In this document: positions 34,559 to 44,771 of the stretch, piece by piece | How the letters are laid out: every line of letters starts with the position of its first letter | How positions within the stretch are numbered: position 1 is the first letter of the stretch | NCBI RefSeq assembly: GCF_014297275.1 | Contig: NZ_JACOQK010000001.1 | Location: 1,240,001-1,304,000, forward strand | From: Clostridium facile | Lineage (GTDB): Bacteria > Bacillota > Clostridia > Oscillospirales > Ruminococcaceae | Direction: 5' to 3' | DNA: 64,000 nucleotides | The notes under the pieces: generated by a model | What the model saw: only the letters and a program-made list of their open reading frames with translations | What the model was told of the DNA's origin: nothing | Database searches by the model: none | Program-made: the position numbers and the translations under genes

Positions 34559-35248
34559 ATGAATTCAGAATTTCCAAGAATTTTGACCTTACTTCGCAAA
34601 GAGAAAGGAATCAGCCAAAAACAGGCTGCACAAGAACTGGGAGTATCCCAGGCATTATTATCCCACTATGAAAAAGGAATCCGTGAATGCGGTTTAGCCT
34701 TTGTTGTAAAAGCTGCTGATTTTTACCATGTGTCCTGCGATTTTTTATTGGGCAGGTCTCCTGAACGGCAAGGTACCACTTTAACCATGGAAGAACTTCC
34801 AGATGCCGCTGAAAAAAAAGAACTTCCTAACCCCAAAACACTGGCCGCAGTATATAACAAAAAATTACTGTTCAGTTCTATGAATATTCTATTCGATTTA
34901 TTAGCAAAATCAGAAAATAAAACACTGATTAACGAAGCATCTTCTTTTATGACGCTAAGTGTATACCGGCTGTTCCGTTTGATATTCCAGGCAAATAGAA
35001 ATAATAATGAAGAAATGTTTATGCTTCCAAAAGAACTGGCAACAGCAAAGGCACAATCCGCCATGCTGCTAAATGAAGCAGTTATCTCCGCAATTACTAC
35101 GGGTGCGCTTCCAAAAGAACTGGAACAAATCAGCAACAAAGACAAGCTTGCTATCTCGATGGAGGTTTTAGACCAGCGTTACCCTGCGGATAAATCGGCT
35201 CTGTTAAACCTCATAAAAAATTGCGAACACAAATTGTCAGAAGAATAA
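34559..35248 (+). CDS. XRE-family helix-turn-helix regulator
   Basis: 229 aa from the ATG of MNSEFPRIL, 8 nt after GGAGG; the frame upstream of it is only promoter region. The N-terminal HTH is clear (LRKEKGISQKQAAQELGVSQALLSHYEKGIRECGLAFVVKAADFYHVSCDFLLG). After a linker the C-terminal part (about 95-229) is helical with no recognised fold. A weak terminator follows. The target is unknown; the P-type ATPase gene downstream is a possible neighbour target. Confidence 0.88.
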   Translation: MNSEFPRILTLLRKEKGISQKQAAQELGVSQALLSHYEKGIRECGLAFVVKAADFYHVSCDFLLGRSPERQGTTLTMEELPDAAEKKELPNPKTLAAVYNKKLLFSSMNILFDLLAKSENKTLINEASSFMTLSVYRLFRLIFQANRNNNEEMFMLPKELATAKAQSAMLLNEAVISAITTGALPKELEQISNKDKLAISMEVLDQRYPADKSALLNLIKNCEHKLSEE

Positions 35249-35317
35249 AATCTTGTATTATTGTACCATTTCTTGTATCAGAAATAAAGGTGTAAATTGT
35301 TAAAAACAAAAGTTTAC

Positions 35318-35346
35318 CTTTGAGGATACTTCCTCAAGGGTTTTTT
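35318..35346 (+). terminator. Terminator after the XRE gene
   Basis: Stem CCTTTGAGGA / TCCTCAAGGG, loop TACT, followed by six T. Confidence 0.8.
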
Positions 35347-35433
35347 ATTGCGATTTTTCCAATCATAAAGCAGACATTTCATTCATACCTATAGCAGTAA
35401 GAAATGTTGTCCACCAAGGATGGAGGAATGAAT

Positions 35434-38142
35434 GTGAAATGGTTGGAATTTATGAACCGTGATTTATCTGAGCCCACTCCAATAAGGCAGCAGCCAGCTC
35501 TTGAAAAAAAGGGATTAACTTCTGCTCAGGCGGAACGGCTTCTAGCCTCTTATGGTGAAAACCGATTAAAATCCGGAAAAAAAGTAAAGGCACTTCCCAT
35601 TTTTGTATCCCAGTTCCGAGATGCTCTCGTGATGATTTTATTAATTTCTACTGCTGCTTCTATTTTTATGGGGGAGCTGGTGGAAGCAATCTCTATTGCG
35701 GTTATCGTTCTCGCCAATGCTATTATGGGATTTATCCAGGAATTTAAAACAGAAAAAACACTGGAAACTTTAAAACAGATGTCTGCCCCTATGGCAAAAG
35801 TTTACCGAAATGGCGAGTTGGTGCGTCTAGAAACCGAAAAGCTGGTTCCTGGTGACGTAATTGAAATTGAAGCTGGAGACCGCATACCAGCTGACGCAAT
35901 TTTATTGGAATCTGTTTCTCTACAAACAGATGAATCAGTACTCACCGGAGAATCCGTCCCTGTCCATAAACAGGAAAACTCTTCTGCCACCTTAGAAAAC
36001 AAATTAAATCAACCCTACTTGGTTTATATGGGTACAACGGTAACAAAAGGCCATGGAAAAGCTCAGATTATTTCCACAGGAATGTCTACTCAAATGGGAA
36101 AAATCGCCCATATGCTTTCCGAAATCAAAGAGGACCTGACCCCGTTGCAAAACAAATTAAACGAACTTGGAAAACTAATTGGGATTGGCTGCTTAGCTGT
36201 TTCGGCTATTGTCGCAGTGGCAGGATTGCTTCGGGGTGAACCATTGATGCAGATGATTATTACCGGTGTTTCTCTGGCTGTTGCAGCAGTCCCAGAAGGA
36301 TTACCCGCTATTGTCACAATCTCCTTAGCTTTAGCAGTAAAACGGATGATTCGCAGAAAAGCATTAATCCGAAAACTCCATGCAGTAGAAACACTGGGAT
36401 GTACAGGAGTTATTTGTTCTGATAAAACAGGGACTTTAACCGAAAATAAGATGACAGTCCAACAATTGATTACTTTTAACCAATCTGTAGAAATCTCCCA
36501 TGACAATCAATTTATCGAACAAGGAGTTCCTATCAAACCAACTTCTAACCCCACTTATAAGAGAATACTGGAAATCTGTGTCCTGTGTAACAATGCTCAG
36601 TTACAACATTCCCATCAAAAAGGGAAATCTGGATGGAAAGCAGTTGGAGAGCCCACAGAAACCGCCCTTTTATTGGCTGCCGCCAAAGCTGGTATCACCT
36701 CAGAAAGCTTGAAAACAGAGTATGTACGCATGGAGGAAATTCCATTTGATAGTACCAGAAAATGTATGTCCGTCATTGTCAAAGACAAAGCAGGTCGGGA
36801 ATGGATTTTCACCAAAGGAGCATATGATGTCATTCTAGAAAAATCAAGCCGGATTCAACAAGGAAATACTGCCGCTATGATCACCCCTGCAGACAAGAAG
36901 AGACTGGAGCAGCAAAATAACAAGATGGCTGGCTCAGGGATGAGGGTACTAGGATTTGCCTATGCTCCTGTATCAGGAACACCACAGGAAAAAAATTTAA
37001 TTTTCCTCGGATTATCTGGCATGATGGATCCTCCAAGAAAAGAAGCAAAACAAGCAGTAATTACTTGCCGAAAAGCAGGTGTCAAAACGGTTATGATTAC
37101 AGGAGACCACAAACTGACTGCTTGTGCTATCGCAAAGCAAATTGGCATTTATCAAAAAGGTGACCTTTGCCTAACAGGACGGGAGCTGGAAAAGATGAGT
37201 GACCAAGATTTAGATCATGTAGTACAGAAAGTCACGGTATTTGCCCGTGTCAGCCCTAGCCATAAGTTAAAAATTGTCCGTTCCTTAAAGCGAAAAGGGA
37301 ATGTAATTGCTATGACTGGAGATGGAGTAAATGACGCCCCTGCTATTAAAGAAGCCAACATTGGGGTTTCTATGGGGATCACTGGAAGTGATGTCACAAA
37401 ACAAGCGGCGGATGTCATCCTATTAGATGATAATTTCTCCACTTTAGTTGCCGCAATTGAAGAAGGCCGCGTTATCTACCAAAATATACGGAAATTTATC
37501 CGTTACTTGCTCTCCTGCAATATTGGGGAAGTATTGACCATGTTCGCTGGAATGTTGATGGGGATGCCTGTGCCTCTGCTCCCCATGCAGATTTTATTGG
37601 TAAACTTGGTAACAGATGGACTACCTGCGATTTCCCTTGGATTGGACCCTGCTGAAAAAGATGTCATGAAACAGCGTCCACGCCACCCAGAAGAAAGCAT
37701 CTTTGCTCATGGATTAGTGTATACGATTATTTTCCGTGGTGTGTTGATTGGATTAACAACGCTAACCGTTTTTATTACGATGTTCCGTATGACCTTAAGT
37801 GTAGATGCTGCCAGGACAGGAGCGTTTTTCACCCTGGTGCTTACCCAATTAATCCATGTATTCGAATGTAAAAGCGAAACAAAATCCATATTTTCCATTC
37901 CTCTATTTAACAATATGAAATTAGTTGGTTCCGTTCTAATTTCCGCCATCATTGTTTTGTTGGCAATTTACCTACCACAATGTAATTTATTGTTCCGTAC
38001 AGTACCATTAAGCGGCATACAGCTCCTTCTTTGTTTTGGCATTTCTATGGTCGTTCCTATCTGTAACGCAATCTTTTTAGCAGTAAAAAAATCTTTCCAT
38101 AAAAAAGATATGCTGATAGCTACACCAGAACAAGCTGAATAA
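35434..38142 (+). CDS. P-type cation-transporting ATPase (calcium-type, P2)
   Basis: About 902 aa. Cation N-terminal domain (LEKKGLTSAQAERLLASYGENRL), then actuator motif TGESVP, M4 motif AAVPEGLPAIVT (typical of calcium pumps), phosphorylation site CSDKTGTLTENK, nucleotide domain with KGAYDVILE, hinge MTGDGVNDAPAIKEANIGVSM, and a C-terminal six-helix domain. This pattern matches SERCA/PMR1-like calcium exporters. The start is most likely GTG 35434 (GGAGG 7 nt upstream); the ATG at 35428 touches the ribosome binding site. Confidence 0.93.
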   Translation: MKWLEFMNRDLSEPTPIRQQPALEKKGLTSAQAERLLASYGENRLKSGKKVKALPIFVSQFRDALVMILLISTAASIFMGELVEAISIAVIVLANAIMGFIQEFKTEKTLETLKQMSAPMAKVYRNGELVRLETEKLVPGDVIEIEAGDRIPADAILLESVSLQTDESVLTGESVPVHKQENSSATLENKLNQPYLVYMGTTVTKGHGKAQIISTGMSTQMGKIAHMLSEIKEDLTPLQNKLNELGKLIGIGCLAVSAIVAVAGLLRGEPLMQMIITGVSLAVAAVPEGLPAIVTISLALAVKRMIRRKALIRKLHAVETLGCTGVICSDKTGTLTENKMTVQQLITFNQSVEISHDNQFIEQGVPIKPTSNPTYKRILEICVLCNNAQLQHSHQKGKSGWKAVGEPTETALLLAAAKAGITSESLKTEYVRMEEIPFDSTRKCMSVIVKDKAGREWIFTKGAYDVILEKSSRIQQGNTAAMITPADKKRLEQQNNKMAGSGMRVLGFAYAPVSGTPQEKNLIFLGLSGMMDPPRKEAKQAVITCRKAGVKTVMITGDHKLTACAIAKQIGIYQKGDLCLTGRELEKMSDQDLDHVVQKVTVFARVSPSHKLKIVRSLKRKGNVIAMTGDGVNDAPAIKEANIGVSMGITGSDVTKQAADVILLDDNFSTLVAAIEEGRVIYQNIRKFIRYLLSCNIGEVLTMFAGMLMGMPVPLLPMQILLVNLVTDGLPAISLGLDPAEKDVMKQRPRHPEESIFAHGLVYTIIFRGVLIGLTTLTVFITMFRMTLSVDAARTGAFFTLVLTQLIHVFECKSETKSIFSIPLFNNMKLVGSVLISAIIVLLAIYLPQCNLLFRTVPLSGIQLLLCFGISMVVPICNAIFLAVKKSFHKKDMLIATPEQAE

Positions 38143-38556
38143 GTTTTAGTTTAAATCTTCTTTGATTCAGAAACTCTCTCTTCTCAAAATATTAAAAATC
38201 AAAATGATCTGATTTCATTTAAAAACTTAAATAAATAGATGCATTAAAGATTTAGCCACTAGCAATATTATCAGTATTCCATTTATTAAAACCACTTAGT
38301 GATTAAACTTGAAAAAATAATTATCAATTTCTTTTACTAGGCTCTTTTAGTATATTACAATTTTTCCATTCCAATTAGAAAAATAACCTTTCGCTACAAC
38401 TTCTAATATTTTACTGAGTATTCCAAACGAAACAGAAATTATCCTACTTAATTTTAAAGGATTAAACTATCTTTATTTTACCAAATTAGATATATCTTAA
38501 TCCATCCTCATAGTGCTGATTTTTTGAGTTTTTACCTTTGTCTCACTTAATCATAA
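38143..38556. other. AT-rich gap, nothing recognised
   Basis: About 410 nt of AT-rich sequence between convergent genes. No reading frame with a ribosome binding site and no hairpin until the secA terminator. Confidence 0.5.
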
Positions 38557-38603
38557 AAGAGAAAAATCCAACCAGAAATTTCTGGTTGGATTTTTCTCTT
38601 TTA
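38557..38603. terminator. Terminator of secA (bidirectional)
   Basis: Near-perfect stem AAGAGAAAAATCCAACCAG / CTGGTTGGATTTTTCTCTT between the ATPase gene and secA stops. Confidence 0.9.
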
Positions 38604-38622
38604 ATATTATTTCATACTAGAA

Positions 38623-41379
38623 TTAATCTTCTGTATTTTCATCTCTGCCACAGCATTTTTTATACTTTTTGCCGCTGCCACATGGACATGGATCATTCCG
38701 TCCTACTTTAGTTTTTCTCACAGGCTGATTGGAAACAGCACCTGTATCAGATCCGCCGGAAGTTCCTGTTGGTTTTGCAACTTGTTCCCTCTTTGGTTCT
38801 TCTTCGCTACGGATACGTACTGTTAAGAGCAGACGTACAGTATCTTCTTTGATAGAGGCAATCATATCATCAAACATGTTAAAGCCTTCAATACGATATT
38901 CAATTACTGGGTCCCTCTGAGCATATGCACGTAAGGTAATACCACGTTTTAATTCGTCCATTGCATCAATGTGATCCATCCACTTGGAGTCAACCACTTT
39001 CAGCAGAACAACACGTTCCAGTTCGCGCATACGTTCTGGCATAACTTCCTGTTCTTTTGCTTCGTATTTTGCCAAAGCTTTTTCTGTAATAATTTCTTTG
39101 ATATGATCAATCGTTTCATCTTCCAATTCTTGTGGAGTGTAAACCAAATCATCCTCTTCCAAAATATAGTGGAGGAAGTAATTTTTCAGCCCTTCGATGT
39201 TCCAATCATCGTGTACCTCTGTTTCTACCACATAACGGTCCACCGTTTCACTTACCATATCCTTAATCATATTTACGATATAATCACGGAGGTTTTCACC
39301 GTTTAATACTTTATTTCTCTGTGCGTAGATCAGTTCACGTTGGGAGTTCATAACATCATCGTACTGCAATACTGATTTACGGATGCTGAAGTTTCTGCCT
39401 TCTACTTTGCGTTGTGCAGACTCAATAGAATTGGTCAGCATTTTATTTTCAATTGGCTGGTCTTCTTCAATTTTCAGTGCATTCATCATTGCCTGAAGTT
39501 TTTCACCGCCGAACAGACGCATCAAATCGTCTTCCAAAGACAGATAGAAACGGCTAGCACCAGGGTCACCTTGACGTCCAGAACGACCACGCAGCTGGTT
39601 ATCAATACGTCTAGAATCATGACGTTCGGTACCAATGATGAATAAACCACCAGCTTCTTTTACCTCTTCCGCTTCACCAGCAATTTCATCTTTATGTTTT
39701 TTATTTAATTTTTGGAAAGTTTCCCTTGCTTCCAAAATTTCTTGATTGTCGGTTTCACCATAGCTAGTTGCTTCTGCAATCAACTCTTCGGTATAGCCTT
39801 TTTTCCGCATTTCCGCTTTTGCCATAAATTCAGCGTTACCGCCAAGCATGATATCGGTACCACGGCCAGCCATATTGGTTGCGATGGTTACCGCACCTTT
39901 TTTACCAGCCTGTGCAACGATTTCCGCTTCTTTTTCATGGAATTTCGCGTTTAATACTTCGTGTTTAACCCCTCTGCGTTTCAGCATAGAGCTTAACAAT
40001 TCAGATTTCTCGATGGTAACAGTACCAACCAGTACAGGTTGCCCTTTTTCATGGCATTCAATAATTTGTTCAATTACTGCGTTAAATTTACCCTGTTCTG
40101 TCTTATATACTACATCATTATAGTCTTTTCTTTGTACAGGATTGTTGGTTGGGATTTCCACAACGTCTAATTTGTAGATTTCACGGAATTCCCCTTCTTC
40201 TGTCATTGCGGTACCAGTCATACCGGACAGTTTTTTATACAAACGGAAGAAGTTCTGGAAGGTAATAGTAGCCAGTGTTTTGGATTCCCTTGCTACTTTT
40301 ACACCTTCTTTTGCCTCAATTGCCTGATGCAAGCCTTCGTTATAGCGGCGGCCAATCATCAAACGACCAGTAAATTCATCAACGATAATTACTTCGCCGT
40401 CTTTTACAACATAATCGCTGTCCCTTCTCATGATACCATAAGCACGAATTGCCTGGTTAATGTGGTGCAGCAAAGTGCTGTTTTCAGCATCCATAATATT
40501 TTCCACATGGAAATATTCTTCTGCCTTTTTTACACCTTTCTGGGTCAAAGTAGCTGTTTTTGCTTTTTCATCCACAATGTAATCAGCATCTTCATCTACA
40601 GATTCCTGTTCTTCTTTATCGTCCAATTCCGCAACTTTATGTACAGTTAAGGTTTTTGCGAAACGGTCCGCCAGAGTATATAGTTCAGTAGATTTATCCC
40701 CTTGTCCGGAAATAATCAATGGTGTCCTCGCTTCATCAATTAAGATCGAGTCAACTTCATCGACAACAGCATAGTAGAATTCCCGTTGTACTTTTTGTTC
40801 TTTATAAATACACATATTATCACGCAGGTAATCAAAGCCCAATTCATTATTGGTACCATATGTGATATCACAGTTATATGCTTTACGGCGTGCATCATTG
40901 TCCAAATCATGCACAATCAAACCCACTGTTAAGCCCAAATAACGGTATACTTTACCCATCCATTCAGAGTCACGTTTTGCCAAGTAATCATTGACTGTAA
41001 CAATATGTACCCCTTTTCCGGTCAAACCGTTCAAGTAAGCTGGCAAAGTAGCAACCAATGTTTTACCTTCACCAGTTCTCATCTCCGCAATACGTCCCTG
41101 ATGTAATACGATACCACCAATAATCTGAACTGGGAAATGCCGCATTCCCAATACACGATCGGAAGCTTCGCGACAAACTGCAAATGCTTCTGGCAAAATA
41201 TCGTCTGTTGTTTCACCATCAGCCAAACGTTTTTTCAAAATGTTGGTCTGGTCTTTTAATTCAGACTCGCTCATCTCTTTGTATTTTGGTTCCAAATCCA
41301 AAACCTTTTGCATTAGAGGTTTAATTCGTTTAACCTCTTTCTCACTGTAACTACCAAAAATTTTATCCAGTAAACCCAT
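38623..41379 (-). CDS. secA: Preprotein translocase subunit SecA
   Basis: The ATPase motor that pushes secretory proteins through SecYEG. 918 aa. Walker A in [20 protein letters not shown] (about 81-100), Walker B in [34 protein letters not shown], helicase motif [14 protein letters not shown], and [20 protein letters not shown]. It keeps the C-terminal zinc motif [20 protein letters not shown] that binds lipids and SecB-like partners. Length is slightly over 900, usual for Clostridia. A TTGATT-17-TATAAT promoter and a GC-rich 5' hairpin lie upstream. Confidence 0.97.
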   Translation of the reverse strand: MGLLDKIFGSYSEKEVKRIKPLMQKVLDLEPKYKEMSESELKDQTNILKKRLADGETTDDILPEAFAVCREASDRVLGMRHFPVQIIGGIVLHQGRIAEMRTGEGKTLVATLPAYLNGLTGKGVHIVTVNDYLAKRDSEWMGKVYRYLGLTVGLIVHDLDNDARRKAYNCDITYGTNNELGFDYLRDNMCIYKEQKVQREFYYAVVDEVDSILIDEARTPLIISGQGDKSTELYTLADRFAKTLTVHKVAELDDKEEQESVDEDADYIVDEKAKTATLTQKGVKKAEEYFHVENIMDAENSTLLHHINQAIRAYGIMRRDSDYVVKDGEVIIVDEFTGRLMIGRRYNEGLHQAIEAKEGVKVARESKTLATITFQNFFRLYKKLSGMTGTAMTEEGEFREIYKLDVVEIPTNNPVQRKDYNDVVYKTEQGKFNAVIEQIIECHEKGQPVLVGTVTIEKSELLSSMLKRRGVKHEVLNAKFHEKEAEIVAQAGKKGAVTIATNMAGRGTDIMLGGNAEFMAKAEMRKKGYTEELIAEATSYGETDNQEILEARETFQKLNKKHKDEIAGEAEEVKEAGGLFIIGTERHDSRRIDNQLRGRSGRQGDPGASRFYLSLEDDLMRLFGGEKLQAMMNALKIEEDQPIENKMLTNSIESAQRKVEGRNFSIRKSVLQYDDVMNSQRELIYAQRNKVLNGENLRDYIVNMIKDMVSETVDRYVVETEVHDDWNIEGLKNYFLHYILEEDDLVYTPQELEDETIDHIKEIITEKALAKYEAKEQEVMPERMRELERVVLLKVVDSKWMDHIDAMDELKRGITLRAYAQRDPVIEYRIEGFNMFDDMIASIKEDTVRLLLTVRIRSEEEPKREQVAKPTGTSGGSDTGAVSNQPVRKTKVGRNDPCPCGSGKKYKKCCGRDENTED

Positions 41380-41426
41380 GGTACTAGCTCCTTATTTTTT
41401 CGTAAATTTAGCGCCACCTAAGCTGG

Positions 41427-41441
41427 CCGCCTGGGAGGCGG
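41427..41441 (-). promoter_or_regulatory. GC-rich hairpin in the secA 5' leader
   Basis: CCGCC-TGGGA-GGCGG about 50 nt upstream of the secA start, GC-rich in a very AT-rich leader, and without a T run, so not a terminator. Possibly a transcript-stabilising or regulatory element. Confidence 0.45.
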
Positions 41442-41468
41442 TATCTTACAAAACGCAATATACTATTT

Positions 41469-41497
41469 ATTATATATACTAACCAATACATAATCAA
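41469..41497 (-). promoter_or_regulatory. Promoter of secA
   Basis: TTGATT (41492-41497), 17-nt spacer, TATAAT (41469-41474) on the minus strand. Confidence 0.8.
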
Positions 41498-41771
41498 GTG
41501 TTTTTTATGAATAGTTTGATTCTGCTTGTTAATTATGCCCAATAGATACCGTTGAAACTTAGGCAACATAGGCAAATTTTTCAGAAATCCAGTGATACTT
41601 TCCCCACATAATAAAAGAAATTTTGCAGTTTTTACCTTTTCGCATTTGCCTTTATCCTTTTTTTACGGAAAAACAATGTATCTTAATCCCCTTTTTATTC
41701 TGTGTGTGTTAAGGTAATAAGCAGAACAAAATCCTAAATTTAGGTTAATTCAGAAAGAAGGATTCATTTTT
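41498..41771. other. Divergent upstream region of secA and dapA
   Basis: AT-rich. I looked for a lysine riboswitch before dapA and saw none of its core sequences. No small reading frame with a ribosome binding site. Confidence 0.5.
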
Positions 41772-42737
41772 ATGTCAAAAAAGACTATTTTTAAGGGCTC
41801 TGGTGTTGCATTAATTACTCCAATGAACCCAGATGGAACTGTGAATTATGAGACATTAGACGAATTATTAGAATTCCAAATAGAAAATAAAACAGATGCT
41901 ATTGTAATTACTGGCACGACAGGAGAAGCATCAACTCTTTCCGATAAAGAACACATAGATGTAATCGAACACACTGTACAAAAGGTAAATCGCCGCATTC
42001 CAGTCATTGCAGGGACTGGAAGCAATAATACAGCCCACGCAATTGAACTTTCCAAACAGGCAGAACAGGTTGGTGCTGACGCTGTATTACTGGTTACTCC
42101 TTATTACAACAAAGCTTCCCAAGAAGGGTTATATCTTCATTTTAAAGCCTGTGCAGAAGCAATTTCCATTCCAGTTATCCTGTATAATGTACCAAGTAGA
42201 ACTGGCGTAAATATCATGCCTCTTACTTATCTGCGTTTAAGCAAAATCCCTAATATTGTAGCAGTAAAAGAAGCCAGCGGAAACTTTTCTCAAATTGCAA
42301 AAACAGTTTCCCTTTGTGGTGACCAATTAGATGTCTATTCTGGAAATGACGACCAGATTACATCAGCCTTAGCCCTAGGTGCAAAAGGTGTTATTTCGGT
42401 ATTGGCAAATGTAGTACCAGAGGATACCCATCAAATCTGCCAAAGTTATTTTAATGGAGATACCGTAGAAAGCGATACCCTACAGCTCTATTATTTAGAG
42501 TTAATTGAAAATTTATTTTCTGATGTCAATCCAATCCCTGTAAAACAGGCAATGAACTTTATGGGATATAACGCCGGAAAATGTCGTTTACCATTGTGTG
42601 ATATGGATGATGTATCCAAAGAAAAATTACTTGCTTGTATGCAACGGTATGAGCTTGTAGAACCAAAACGTAAAGTTGGTTCTGTTACGGTACGGCGACC
42701 ACAATTCTCTATGATGCGCCGTATGATTGAACATTAA
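41772..42737 (+). CDS. dapA: 4-hydroxy-tetrahydrodipicolinate synthase
   Basis: Condenses pyruvate with aspartate semialdehyde, the first committed step to diaminopimelate and lysine. 321 aa. Motifs: VITGTTGEASTLS (residues 45-57), TPYYNKASQEGL, YNVPSRTG with Tyr138, and the Schiff-base Lys166 in AVKEASGN. It is about 25-30 residues longer than usual, with a basic C-terminal extension (PKRKVGSVTVRRPQFSMMRRMIEH). Monocistronic, ended by a strong terminator. Confidence 0.95.
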   Translation: MSKKTIFKGSGVALITPMNPDGTVNYETLDELLEFQIENKTDAIVITGTTGEASTLSDKEHIDVIEHTVQKVNRRIPVIAGTGSNNTAHAIELSKQAEQVGADAVLLVTPYYNKASQEGLYLHFKACAEAISIPVILYNVPSRTGVNIMPLTYLRLSKIPNIVAVKEASGNFSQIAKTVSLCGDQLDVYSGNDDQITSALALGAKGVISVLANVVPEDTHQICQSYFNGDTVESDTLQLYYLELIENLFSDVNPIPVKQAMNFMGYNAGKCRLPLCDMDDVSKEKLLACMQRYELVEPKRKVGSVTVRRPQFSMMRRMIEH

Positions 42738-42784
42738 ATTTGCTAGTTCCCATGTAAATCAATAGAATCCCTATATCCTATGTT

Positions 42785-42817
42785 AAAACAGCCTATCTAA
42801 AAAGATAGGCTGTTTTA
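42785..42817 (+). terminator. Terminator of dapA
   Basis: Stem AAAACAGCCTATCT / AGATAGGCTGTTTT with loop AAAA, 48 nt past the dapA stop. Confidence 0.88.
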
Positions 42818-42930
42818 CTATTTATATTTTTTATCTAGCAGTTTTTTCTCAACTAATTAAACACTTAGCAATATTTCAATCATAAATAATGTAACAAAAA
42901 ATCGTTTTGTAAATCAAGCTTATACTGCAT

Positions 42931-42969
42931 AGAAAAAAGCCTTCTTTTTCAGTAAGAAGGCTTTTTTCT
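42931..42969 (-). terminator. Terminator of the amino-acid ABC operon
   Basis: Stem AGAAAAAAGCCTTCTT / AAGAAGGCTTTTTTCT abutting the ATPase gene stop at 42972. Confidence 0.88.
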
Positions 42970-42971
42970 AT

Positions 42972-43718
42972 TTAATGAATTACTTTATTAAAGAAATCTT
43001 TTGCTCTTTGGGTTTTTGGTGCATTGAATACTTCTTCTGGAGTCCCATCTTCCAAAAAGACCCCTTGATCCATAAATACAACACGATTTGCAACTTCACG
43101 GGCAAATCCCATTTCATGTGTAACAACAATCATTGTCATTTTTTCTTCCGCCAATGTGCGGATAGTGGACAATACTTCCCCTGTCAACTCAGGGTCCAAA
43201 GCAGAGGTTGGTTCATCAAAGAGCAAAATTTCAGGATGCATCATCAACGCCCTAGCTATTGCAACACGTTGTTTCTGCCCACCACTTAAATTTGCCGGAT
43301 AAACATCCGCTTTTTCTAACAACCCTACTTTTTCTAAATAATAATTGCTGTCTGCACGGAGTTTTTCTTTTACTGTTTTCTGGACTGTTTTGGGTGGAAG
43401 TTCCAAATTCTTACGCACTGTCAAGTGAGGAAATAGGTTAAAGTGTTGAAATACCATCCCCATTTTTAAAGTAGCCTTTTTCATCTCGGAACCAGAAACA
43501 TATTTTCCATCTTTTACAAGATAATTATCATCAATTTTGATAGAACCACCATTTACCTTTTCGAGATTAATCAAACTGCGCAGCATGGTACTCTTTCCGG
43601 AACCAGAAGGGCCAATAACCGCAATTACATCCCCTTGCTCTACTTCAAATGATATATCTTTTAACACTTCTAATTTTCCATAGGATTTTTTTAAGTTTTC
43701 TACTTGGATTAATGCCAT
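42972..43718 (-). CDS. Polar amino-acid ABC transporter ATP-binding protein (GlnQ-like)
   Basis: 248 aa from the ATG of [14 protein letters not shown]; two earlier in-frame ATGs crowd the GGAG site. Walker [15 protein letters not shown]-loop in [17 protein letters not shown], signature [16 protein letters not shown], Walker [15 protein letters not shown] and the switch [12 protein letters not shown]. The [10 protein letters not shown] stretch is typical of polar amino-acid importers such as GlnQ/HisP/TcyC. It follows the permease gene by 61 nt. No binding-protein gene is adjacent. Confidence 0.93.
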   Translation of the reverse strand: MALIQVENLKKSYGKLEVLKDISFEVEQGDVIAVIGPSGSGKSTMLRSLINLEKVNGGSIKIDDNYLVKDGKYVSGSEMKKATLKMGMVFQHFNLFPHLTVRKNLELPPKTVQKTVKEKLRADSNYYLEKVGLLEKADVYPANLSGGQKQRVAIARALMMHPEILLFDEPTSALDPELTGEVLSTIRTLAEEKMTMIVVTHEMGFAREVANRVVFMDQGVFLEDGTPEEVFNAPKTQRAKDFFNKVIH

Positions 43719-43779
43719 AATCATAAACTCCATTCTACCATTTTAAAACGGTAATACTTGTGTGGTATGGTTTTCAATC

Positions 43780-44442
43780 TCAATCGGTTTTTCCAAAAGC
43801 AAATTTCTTTTCCAGCTTTTTTAAACCAAAACTCAAAATTGTATTTAACACCAAATAGATAATTGCTGCTGCCAAATAAGCAGAAATATCCATCGAACCG
43901 TTTACAATTGATTTTGCCTGATTTAGGATTTCCACAATACCCACCGCATACATTAATGCGGTATCTTTAATTAAGGTAACAGCTTCATTGTTTAAAGTTG
44001 GCAGACAGACGCGAATCATTTGAGGAATGATAATTTTTATCATTGTTTGGCCTTTCCGCAAACCTAATACTTGTGCTGCTTCATATTGTCCTTTATCCAC
44101 TGCTAATAAGCCACCACGGAAAATTTCCGCAAAATAAGCGGAGTAGTTGATAATAAACGCAATGGTTGCTGCTGCAAAACGATTTTTAATCATAATCATA
44201 GGCCCAATAAAAGGCAGATAATATAATCCAAAGCAGAAGAACAAAAGTTGTAATAACAATGGTGTACCACGTACCACATAAATATAAGCCCTTGCCAGCC
44301 AAGCAATCGGCTTAAATTTACATCTTGCAACCATCGTAACACAAAAGCCCAGCGGTATTGCGCAAATAATAACAATCGCAAACAGAGAAACAGTATACCC
44401 TGCGCTTTTTATCAAAGTTAGCATAATATTTAAAAAATCCAT
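43780..44442 (-). CDS. Polar amino-acid ABC transporter permease
   Basis: 220 aa from the ATG of MDFLNIMLTLIKSAG (TTGGGG just upstream); the frame continues further upstream through the promoter region, which is not coding. Five helices and the EAA coupling loop EAAQVLGLRKGQTMIKIIIPQMIRVCLPTLNNE mark the HisM/GlnP family (TIGR01726 type). The substrate is probably a polar amino acid or cystine. The substrate-binding protein is missing from the operon. An operator-like sequence overlaps its promoter. Confidence 0.9.
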   Translation of the reverse strand: MDFLNIMLTLIKSAGYTVSLFAIVIICAIPLGFCVTMVARCKFKPIAWLARAYIYVVRGTPLLLQLLFFCFGLYYLPFIGPMIMIKNRFAAATIAFIINYSAYFAEIFRGGLLAVDKGQYEAAQVLGLRKGQTMIKIIIPQMIRVCLPTLNNEAVTLIKDTALMYAVGIVEILNQAKSIVNGSMDISAYLAAAIIYLVLNTILSFGLKKLEKKFAFGKTD

Positions 44443-44491
44443 AATAAACCCCAATTCTGCTTTCATGCAGTTTGTTTTTAATATTAATAAT

Positions 44492-44497
44492 ATTATA
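44492..44497 (-). promoter_or_regulatory. -10 element of the ABC permease operon
   Basis: TATAAT on the minus strand. The matching -35 (TAGCGA at 44515-44520) is poor and lies inside the shared operator sequence. Confidence 0.6.
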
Positions 44498-44498
44498 T

Positions 44499-44532
44499 AC
44501 TTTAGCACGATAAATCGCTAATGTGATAAACT
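44499..44532. promoter_or_regulatory. Operator-like sequence shared with the SSS symporter promoter
   Basis: Begins ACTTTAGCACGATAAATCGC and continues CTAATGTGATAAA. 27 of 34 positions match the palindrome at 19596-19629. It contains the imperfect dyad TTAGC(A)CGAT / ATCGCTAA. It covers the -35/spacer region of the permease promoter. Confidence 0.7.
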
Positions 44533-44771
44533 GACAAAATTTCTAAATTTATTAAATTAAATCTTAATTTCATCCTATTTTCATCTATTTTCTAATATTT
44601 TTTTAATTTTTCTATTATTTTAAACATATAACTAAAAAACAACATCTATTTTTATGTTTCCTGTAGATTTTACTGCTTGGTTATGATATCATAAAAAAGA
44701 AACTATCATTAAGATTTATGATGAAACGGCTTATTAATTTGCTAAAAATCGATTTGAATAGGAGAATAAAA
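44533..44771. other. AT-rich divergent upstream region
   Basis: Between the ABC permease operator and the HAD gene. No further motif recognised beyond the HAD ribosome binding site. Confidence 0.45.

Noticed and set aside
41560..41771. Possible lysine riboswitch before dapA
   Set aside because: None of the conserved core segments were seen, and no terminator lies before the dapA start.
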